NCBI GenBank assembly: GCA_016844515.1
Contig: JAERMP010000052.1
Span: 1-10,323 of the forward strand
Reading direction: 5' to 3'
DNA length: 10,323 nucleotides
Origin: Thermoleophilia bacterium
GTDB taxonomy: Bacteria > Actinomycetota > Thermoleophilia > Gaiellales > Gaiellaceae
Below are positions 5,663-10,323 of this stretch, piece by piece. The notes beneath the pieces were generated by a model. That model ran no database searches. It had not been told where the DNA came from and saw only the letters and a list, made by a program, of their open reading frames with translations. The position numbers and the translations under genes are program-made. Numbering within the stretch: the first letter of the stretch is position 1; each line of letters opens with the position of its first letter.

Positions 5663-7846
5663 CTAATTGCCGAAGAGCGGCTGGAACCTCACGTCGAGCA
5701 CTCCGCCGAGCTCGCGGCGGTCGCTGTTCGAGGGGTCGATGGCGTTCGGGGAGAACGTCGGCTCGATCTCCACCTCGACGCGCCACGGAACGCTCGGCGC
5801 GTTGAGCGAAACTCCGTCCGCCTTGCAGTCGGGTACGAGGAACCTCCTCGTTTCGGTCACACGCTCGATCGCGGGCTGTTTATCCGGCCCGATCCCCACC
5901 GGGCCGATCCGAACGGTTGCGGTGCCCGTGCCGCGGCGTGACGGCTTCGGGCACCAGCCGACCCGCGAGAGCTTGACCACGGCGAACCCCGGCCCGTCGC
6001 CCGAGACGTCATATCGGGTGTAGGCGGCCCGGGCAGTCTTCTCGCCGCTCGGAGCGACGATCCACCCGTCCGACTCGCGGCCGACCAACGCCTCCTGGAG
6101 CTTGATCGGCTTTCCGTCCAGCCGATAGAGCACGGCGTTCAGCCGCCGCTCGACGATGGGAGCCTGAAGCGCGACGCCGTTCACGGCGAGCGCATAGTCG
6201 GTGCCCGGAGGGGGCGTGAGCGTCCCGTCGGTGGCATCGAGGTCCGGAGTGAGAATCGGGGCGCCGACCCTGATCGCCGTTCCGTCGAGGCTCCACATCT
6301 TCCGGACGGAGGGGTTGAAGAACTCGGTGAGCCAGATGTTCGTGGGATCCGAGATCTGCTGTCCGAGAACCACTACCGAGCCGCCACCGGTTGCCTGCTC
6401 GACCCAGTCGTACGGCTTCGGGAGGTTTCGCGCGACCTGTTTCGAGAGAATCCTCTCGCCTTCCGCCGCGTACACCTGCGTCGTCATGCTCCACGCCACG
6501 ACGGCGACGGCGGCCACGCCGGCGAGAACGCTGAACGCGAGCGACCCTCGGCGCAGGAGCCGGAGAGCGACGACAATCGCGACCGCCACGAGCGACAAGA
6601 CGATCAGGGTGTCCTCGATCGTCTCCTCGGACCAGCCGAGCTCCCGGTTGGCGAAGGCGAGAATCGCGAGGCCGTGAGCCTCGTAGTACGGGTACTGGAG
6701 CACGATCGGAACTGCGTTGACGACGTAGATGGTCGCGACGGCCGCGACTGCGATGGCCCACGCTCTGCCGACGCCGCGCGTGAACGCGAGTGCGGTCCCC
6801 GCGAACAGGAGCGGAGCGAGGTAGATGACGTTTCGCTCGTAGACGTACGTCGCGAAGACCGTGGAGACGTATGCGCCCTTGATGCCTGCGTACCAGATGA
6901 ACGCGCCGAGAGCGGCCGCGCTCGTGACCACGAAGGCGCGCGTCTCCGGGGTCCGCGGTTCCCCCTTCGGCCGGGCGAGGGCCGCGATCCCGACGATCAG
7001 CGGGAGGACGCCGATCCCGATCGCGAGCGCTCCGACGGCCCAACTCGCGTGCTCGAAGATCCGGTCCTTGTAGAGGAAGGTCGTGTTCCGCCACGAGGTC
7101 GAGGCATGGCCCATCGCCGCGGAGAATCCGAGCACGACTCCGAGGGTCAGCGTGACCGCGCCGACCCAATCCGAGCGACTCCAGCTCGAGCGCCACCGGC
7201 GCACAGGCGCGGACTCCCACGCGAGCCAAAGCAGCCCGAGAGCGAGCACGGCGAAGAGCACAGCCAGCTGGGTCCGCGTCCATGTAGCTGCCACGCACAC
7301 CGCGCCTGCCGCTGCCAGGCGTCCCCAACTCGGCGCGGCAAGCATCCTCGCGATCAGCCACAGCGCGAGTGTCGCGAGCGGATACGCGAGCGGCTCCTCG
7401 ACAAGGATCGAGGAGTACGCAAGAGCTGGGACGGCAGTCGCTGCTCCGGCGGCAGCCAGCGCGTACCAGCGTGTGACGACGAGCCGTGCGAGCCCGTATG
7501 CCGGGAACACGGTCGCCGTCATGGCGAGGACGAGCACGAGCTTGGCCGTGGCGTACGAAGCCGTGGCCGAGCCGAGCCACCAGACGGGCGCCAGCACGTA
7601 GGCGACGAATGTCGCGAAGCCGTACGGCTCGCCGCGCCGTGCCGGCTCTCCGGTCTCGGCGATCGCACGCGCGAGCTGCGTCAGCTCGAGCTCGTCGGTG
7701 AAGATCGTCGGCACCGGGTGCCGCGAGGCCTGCCAGGCGTAGAGAGCAGCAAGCCCGAAATACACGACGAGCAGCGGCACCGCCGATTGAAGGCGGGCGA
7801 GGAGATCCGGGCGGTCCGAGCCGCCCGACGTCGGCTCCGACGTCAC
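5663..7846 (-). CDS. GT-C-like integral membrane glycosyltransferase, 727 residues
   Basis: This is a large multi-spanning membrane protein with GT-C/GT39-like architecture (ArnT and PMT superfamily), which uses polyprenyl-phosphate sugars on the outer face of the membrane. The first transmembrane helix (about 22-41) is followed by TIFTDELELTQLARAIAETG (47-66). Its D51-E52 pair sits where GT-C enzymes keep the catalytic acid, in the first outer loop. A second acidic pair is in SILVEEPLAYPL (146-157). About ten or more hydrophobic segments run to residue 455. Residues 460-727 are a soluble domain containing WLTEFFN (505-511), C632 and C674, and RELG (711-714), and they resemble the truncated product at the start of the window. 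The start is GTG 7846, making GTGA with the upstream gene's stop, with GAGG about 10 bases before it. A GTG/ATG further upstream (7909) would overlap the neighbour by 22 codons and is rejected. The acceptor may be glycan or protein; not known. Confidence 0.82.
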   Translation of the reverse strand: MTSEPTSGGSDRPDLLARLQSAVPLLVVYFGLAALYAWQASRHPVPTIFTDELELTQLARAIAETGEPARRGEPYGFATFVAYVLAPVWWLGSATASYATAKLVLVLAMTATVFPAYGLARLVVTRWYALAAAGAATAVPALAYSSILVEEPLAYPLATLALWLIARMLAAPSWGRLAAAGAVCVAATWTRTQLAVLFAVLALGLLWLAWESAPVRRWRSSWSRSDWVGAVTLTLGVVLGFSAAMGHASTSWRNTTFLYKDRIFEHASWAVGALAIGIGVLPLIVGIAALARPKGEPRTPETRAFVVTSAAALGAFIWYAGIKGAYVSTVFATYVYERNVIYLAPLLFAGTALAFTRGVGRAWAIAVAAVATIYVVNAVPIVLQYPYYEAHGLAILAFANRELGWSEETIEDTLIVLSLVAVAIVVALRLLRRGSLAFSVLAGVAAVAVVAWSMTTQVYAAEGERILSKQVARNLPKPYDWVEQATGGGSVVVLGQQISDPTNIWLTEFFNPSVRKMWSLDGTAIRVGAPILTPDLDATDGTLTPPPGTDYALAVNGVALQAPIVERRLNAVLYRLDGKPIKLQEALVGRESDGWIVAPSGEKTARAAYTRYDVSGDGPGFAVVKLSRVGWCPKPSRRGTGTATVRIGPVGIGPDKQPAIERVTETRRFLVPDCKADGVSLNAPSVPWRVEVEIEPTFSPNAIDPSNSDRRELGGVLDVRFQPLFGN

Positions 7847-9657
7847 GGCGCCGCAGCCTCGATGGACCCGGGGCTCGAGAACTCGACGTGTCGCCGCACG
7901 ATCCGGCATGGGACACCGGCGGCCTCGGACGCGTGAACCACGGCGTCGAGGCGGTCTCGAGCCGCTGCGGGAATCGTCACGAGGACTTCCTCGGCACGCG
8001 TGGTCGCTATCGCGCGATCCGTCTCGTCGAGGCTGCCGACGACGCTGATACCGAGGATCCGCCGTCTGCGGACGCGAGGGTTGTCGTCGAGGAAGCCCAC
8101 CACGCGCGCTTCCCTGCCTTCACGGAGCTCCCGCGCGAGTCCTCGCCCTGCGCGGCCTGCGCCGGCGATGAGGACCCGGCGGCGATGCCCGCGCCGCCCT
8201 TGCGCTTCCGGGAGGAGGCGCAGAGTGAGGCGAGAGGCACCGACGAGCAGCGTGCACAGGATCGCGTCGATGACGAAGATCTCGACGGCAGGGAACGATC
8301 CGATCGGGCGAAGTGCGATGAGGACGAGGTACGCGACCGCCGACGATCCGAGGCACCCGACGGCGATCGGGACGACGTCTCGCGCGGTCGCGTAACGCCA
8401 GACCCTCCGATACACGCCGAGAGCGACGAAGAAGACGTAGCGAGAGGCGAGGAGAATCGGGAGCGCGGAGAGGTACACCGAGCGCTCGAAGTCCGTTCCA
8501 GTTCCCTCGACGGCAAGCAGGTACGCGACGAGGAATGACGCGCAGATGAGCACGAAGTCGACGAACACCTCGAGCAGCCGCCGGGGCTCGAACACGATTG
8601 CTCGCCACAGCGATGGCTCCGGGCCCTCGACCCCGCGGCGAGAGCGCTCCTCGAGATCGCTCAGGAAGCTGCCGAACTGGACGAGCAGGACGAACGTCAC
8701 GAGGACGCCTACCGCCGTCAGCCGGCCGTTGTCGAGGACGTTGTATGCGAGCGCGGTTGCGCCGATCGCCGACGCGATGATCGCCAGGAGGAGCACGGCC
8801 TTCGTCTCCGAGAGCCCGTAGTAGACGAGGCGGTGCGAAGTGTGGTCGCGCCCACCCTGCGTCACCGGGCGCTTTCCGACGAGCCGGGCGATCGTGACGA
8901 GAGTCGTGTCGAGGATCGGGATCGCGAGCACGAGCAGCGGGAGGAGGATGGTCGCAACGGTGGTTCCCGCGACCGTCCAGCTCGCCGCGAGCGCGAGGGA
9001 GGCAAGGCCGAAGCCGATCACCAGGCTCCCGGAGTCGCCCATGAACACGACGGCTCCACGACGGGGCCGCAGGTTGAAGGGGAGGAACCCTGCGCAGGCG
9101 AGGCCGAGGGCGAGCGCGAGGACGAGCACGGTCTCGTTCGCGTGCTCCGTCAGCGCGTCGATCGCGAAGTAGCCGCACGAGACGAGGGCCAGCGTCGCCG
9201 CCAGGCCGTCCATGTTGTCGAGGAGATTGAACGCGTTCGTGATCCCGACGAGCCAGAGGAGGCCGATCGCCCAGGCGAGCACGTCGTTGCCGACGATCTC
9301 GACGTTCAGGCCGCTCGCGAGCACGATGACCGCGGCCGCGATCTGCGCCGCAAGCTTGGCAACGGGGCTCAGATGCCTCAGGTCGTCGATCAGCCCAGCG
9401 ACGAAGACGATCGTGACGCCGGCGAGGATCCCGGCGAGCTCTCCGCTCCACTCGACTGCGCCCACGGCAAGCGCCAGCAGAATCCCTCCGATGAAGCCCG
9501 CGAAGATGCCGACGCCGCCGAACGTCGGAGTCGGCTGCTCGTGCCAGCGCTCGTCGGTTGGGATGGCGACGAGGCGCCCGCCGGCCGGCGAGCGGAGGAG
9601 TGCCCAGAGAACCGCGACGGTGAGAGGGAACGCGGCGATCGCGACGATCGCATCCAC
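7843..9657 (-). CDS. WecA/MraY-type polyprenyl-phosphate sugar-1-phosphate transferase fused to CapD-like N-terminal module
   Basis: The N-terminal half (about 1-335) belongs to the membrane PNPT family (WecA, TagO, MraY), which moves a sugar-1-phosphate from a UDP-sugar to undecaprenyl phosphate. It shows PTDERWHEQPTPTFGG (33-48), the first aspartate pair in AGLIDDLRHLS (87-97), NAFNLLDNMDGLA (141-153), FMGDSGS (205-211) and the cytoplasmic GRDHTSHRL (269-277) corresponding to the HxxH region. The second half has about four more hydrophobic segments (365-475), GVYRRVWRYATARD (414-427) and a Rossmann segment, RRVLIAGAGRAGRGLA (493-508). This matches the membrane plus CoA_binding_3-like part of CapD/WbpM and WbaP-type proteins, but it ends before any dehydratase or transferase domain. 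GTG 9657 is chosen because a transmembrane helix begins at once. The ribosome site is poor; ATG 9771 and GTG 10008 are alternatives that add a Cys-rich or transposase-derived leader. It probably starts glycan assembly for this locus. Confidence 0.85.
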   Translation of the reverse strand: MDAIVAIAAFPLTVAVLWALLRSPAGGRLVAIPTDERWHEQPTPTFGGVGIFAGFIGGILLALAVGAVEWSGELAGILAGVTIVFVAGLIDDLRHLSPVAKLAAQIAAAVIVLASGLNVEIVGNDVLAWAIGLLWLVGITNAFNLLDNMDGLAATLALVSCGYFAIDALTEHANETVLVLALALGLACAGFLPFNLRPRRGAVVFMGDSGSLVIGFGLASLALAASWTVAGTTVATILLPLLVLAIPILDTTLVTIARLVGKRPVTQGGRDHTSHRLVYYGLSETKAVLLLAIIASAIGATALAYNVLDNGRLTAVGVLVTFVLLVQFGSFLSDLEERSRRGVEGPEPSLWRAIVFEPRRLLEVFVDFVLICASFLVAYLLAVEGTGTDFERSVYLSALPILLASRYVFFVALGVYRRVWRYATARDVVPIAVGCLGSSAVAYLVLIALRPIGSFPAVEIFVIDAILCTLLVGASRLTLRLLPEAQGRRGHRRRVLIAGAGRAGRGLARELREGREARVVGFLDDNPRVRRRRILGISVVGSLDETDRAIATTRAEEVLVTIPAAARDRLDAVVHASEAAGVPCRIVRRHVEFSSPGSIEAAAP

Positions 9658-9936
9658 AGCCTTGGAAGGGTAGAGCAGGCACCCGCGCTCCTCGGCCCGA
9701 GCCGCCCGGACGTTCGGGCAGCACGGCCCTTTCGGACATGTCCGTTTGGTCCAATTGACACAGCCGGGCATGTTTGGAATGAACAGCGCTGCCCAGTCAG
9801 ATCCTTGGTAACTCCGCCGGCTGCGGCCTGCGGCAGGAGGTTGACGCGACTCTTGCGCTCGCCCTGGTACCCGTTCTCGCAACCGCGGCACCTGCGGCGC
9901 AGAGCGCTCCCTTAGCCGACATCCGGGCAACGCCAA
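9658..9936. other. Gap upstream of the transferase operon, no recognisable gene
   Basis: No stop codon interrupts the minus frame here, so it reads straight into the transferase gene. The translation (arginine/proline-rich, then NMPGCVNWTKRTCPKGPCC) resembles no known domain and precedes the first transmembrane helix. I take it as noncoding: decayed transposase flank plus the operon's upstream control region. No convincing -35/-10 pair was found on the minus strand. Confidence 0.5.
9733..9754. promoter_or_regulatory. Adjacent palindromes, possible operator of the transferase operon
   Basis: CGGACATGTCCG (9733-9744) is a perfect 12-base palindrome. One base further lies TTGG-T-CCAA (9746-9754), a second short inverted repeat. 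Both sit about 76-97 bases upstream of the proposed GTG start at 9657, where a repressor or activator dimer could bind. No regulator gene is visible nearby. Function is inferred from symmetry and position only. Confidence 0.3.
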
Positions 9937-10008
9937 CTCGCGCGCGTTCCCGCGTACGGTGACGTGGTGGATGGCGTCAGGGAGATCGAGCCGCAGCAGC
10001 CGGGACAC
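9937..10008 (-). pseudogene. Remnant of an IS200-like/RAYT transposase, N-terminal 24 codons
   Basis: On the minus strand a GTG at 10008 begins a peptide containing RLDLPDAIHHVTVRGN and ending NARE. This is the hallmark N-terminus of Y1_Tnp-type transposases related to RAYTs (typically R-x-x-R-x-x-xPGxxYHVTxRGNxR), where the HVT-RGN strand belongs to the catalytic fold. Similarity stops abruptly after NARE. The metal-binding HxH motif and the catalytic tyrosine, about 50-120 residues further on in full members, are absent from all three minus frames down to 9657. The frame remains open by chance and joins the glycosyl-phosphate transferase ORF, giving a false 721-residue composite. It is a dead fragment, probably left by an insertion upstream of this operon. 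Confidence 0.65.
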
Positions 10009-10068
10009 GCACCCCAGGCTAGGTCGAGCTGACCGCCACCGTCGTGATCGTCACACTCTCGGCACACG

Positions 10069-10092
10069 TGTTGGAATGCAAGACCTGACCCC
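10069..10092. repeat. Possible end sequence of the decayed RAYT-type element
   Basis: The stretch starts TGTTGGAATG and ends AAGACCTGACCCC, and it lies about 60 bases outside the start codon of the transposase remnant. That is where the border of such an element would be. From memory, the AAGACCTGACCCC string recurs next to RAYT-type genes in many genomes; I cannot verify this here. A weaker look-alike, TGTTTGGAATGAA, lies at 9771-9783 on the other side of the remnant. An 8-base palindrome, ACACGTGT (10064-10071), overlaps the left edge. Confidence 0.35.
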
Positions 10093-10093
10093 G

Positions 10094-10323
10094 GTGTCCT
10101 GCGACCATCCCCTTCCCTCGAGTGTCCCCCATGAGCGATCGTCGCGGTTACTGCCGCTGGCCTTGGTGTCCGCTGCGGTTGCGCTCCTCGCTTCCGGCTG
10201 TGGAGGCCCTTCGGACGAGGAGCGCTTCGCCGAACAGGTCTGCGCGACGATCCTGCCCCGGGCGCAGGACGTACTCGAAGTTGGGGACGACGTAATTCAT
10301 ACGCGGGCTGCGCCCGGGCCTGA
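10094..10323 (+). CDS. Probable lipoprotein, N-terminal part (3' end outside window)
   Basis: A frame open to the right edge encodes a lipoprotein signal peptide. Numbered from GTG 10094, it has two arginines (R15, R18), a hydrophobic core LLPLALVSAAVALL (19-32), then the lipobox ASGC with C36 as the lipidated residue, followed by GG and a charged mature start, PSDEERFAEQVC. The exported protein would be anchored to the outer face of the cytoplasmic membrane. No family is recognisable from the roughly 40 mature residues visible. The start is uncertain: ATG 10076 is also in frame but lies inside the suspected transposon-end repeat, and ATG 10131 is much better placed for a normal signal peptide but is in another frame. 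The gene diverges from the minus-strand transferase operon across the transposase remnant and has no visible link with polysaccharide synthesis. Confidence 0.55.
   Translation, partial: MSCDHPLPSSVPHERSSRLLPLALVSAAVALLASGCGGPSDEERFAEQVCATILPRAQDVLEVGDDVIHTRAAPGP

Noticed and set aside
6009..7916. Minus-strand frame of 635 codons overlapping the GT-C-like gene
   Set aside because: It is a frame-shifted shadow rich in Arg; the membrane helices and DE motif are in the other frame.
6674..7936. Long plus-strand open frame opposite the 727-residue membrane protein
   Set aside because: Its translation is charged low-complexity sequence (Arg, Asp and Glu) expected on the antisense strand of a G+C-rich membrane-protein gene, with no domain.
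8120..9754. Second long minus-strand frame overlapping the transferase
   Set aside because: It is arginine- and proline-rich out-of-frame translation of the same gene, with no motif.
9755..9760. TTGACA as a plus-strand -35 box for the lipoprotein gene
   Set aside because: No -10-like hexamer at 16-18 bases spacing, and the gene starts more than 300 bases away.
8833..9915. Plus-strand open frame of 360 codons opposite the transferase
   Set aside because: Composition is Arg/Asp/Glu-rich antisense of a hydrophobic gene whose motifs (DD, NMDG, MGDSGS) are clear on the minus strand.
1..10323. tRNA or rRNA genes
   Set aside because: No cloverleaf-like sequence or rRNA segment was recognised on either strand by reading.

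Overview
The window is dense, G+C-rich bacterial DNA (roughly two thirds G+C by eye). It has GTG starts, codons ending in G or C, and genes joined by 1-4 base stop/start overlaps. The gene content suggests a surface-polysaccharide locus of a high-GC actinobacterium, possibly of the Thermoleophilia type. The taxonomic placement is inference; no rRNA or marker gene is present.

Layout. Positions 1-5560 form a plus-strand operon whose promoter lies upstream of the window. It contains the C-terminal end of a membrane glycosyltransferase-like protein (cut by the window edge), a GT4 glycosyltransferase, a Nudix hydrolase, two more GT4 glycosyltransferases, a GT2 glycosyltransferase and a small SAM-dependent methyltransferase. 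Every junction is a GTGA, ATGA or TGATG overlap, so translation is probably coupled. A short intergenic stretch (5561-5662) with a strong G+C palindrome separates it from a convergent minus-strand operon. That operon has a 604-residue polyprenyl-phosphate sugar-1-phosphate transferase (WecA/TagO/MraY superfamily) fused to a CapD-like membrane plus nucleotide-binding module, followed with a GTGA overlap by a 727-residue GT-C-like membrane protein. The right end (9658-10323) is different. It holds a decayed fragment of an IS200-like/RAYT transposase, short palindromes and repeats, and the start of a lipoprotein gene.

Working model (inference): the transferase fusion would load the first sugar phosphate on undecaprenyl phosphate. 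The cytoplasmic GT4 and GT2 enzymes would extend the glycan, the methyltransferase would modify a sugar or the chain, and the GT-C-like proteins would act on the outer face of the membrane using lipid-linked sugars. The truncated first gene and the 727-residue protein appear to share an extracytoplasmic C-terminal domain, which ties the two convergent operons together.

The most unusual item is a 92-base, low-G+C, palindromic, internally duplicated insertion (about 3601-3692) inside the third GT4 gene. It keeps the reading frame and adds about 26 residues to the linker between the two Rossmann domains. It resembles in concept the protein-coding palindromic elements known from Rickettsia.
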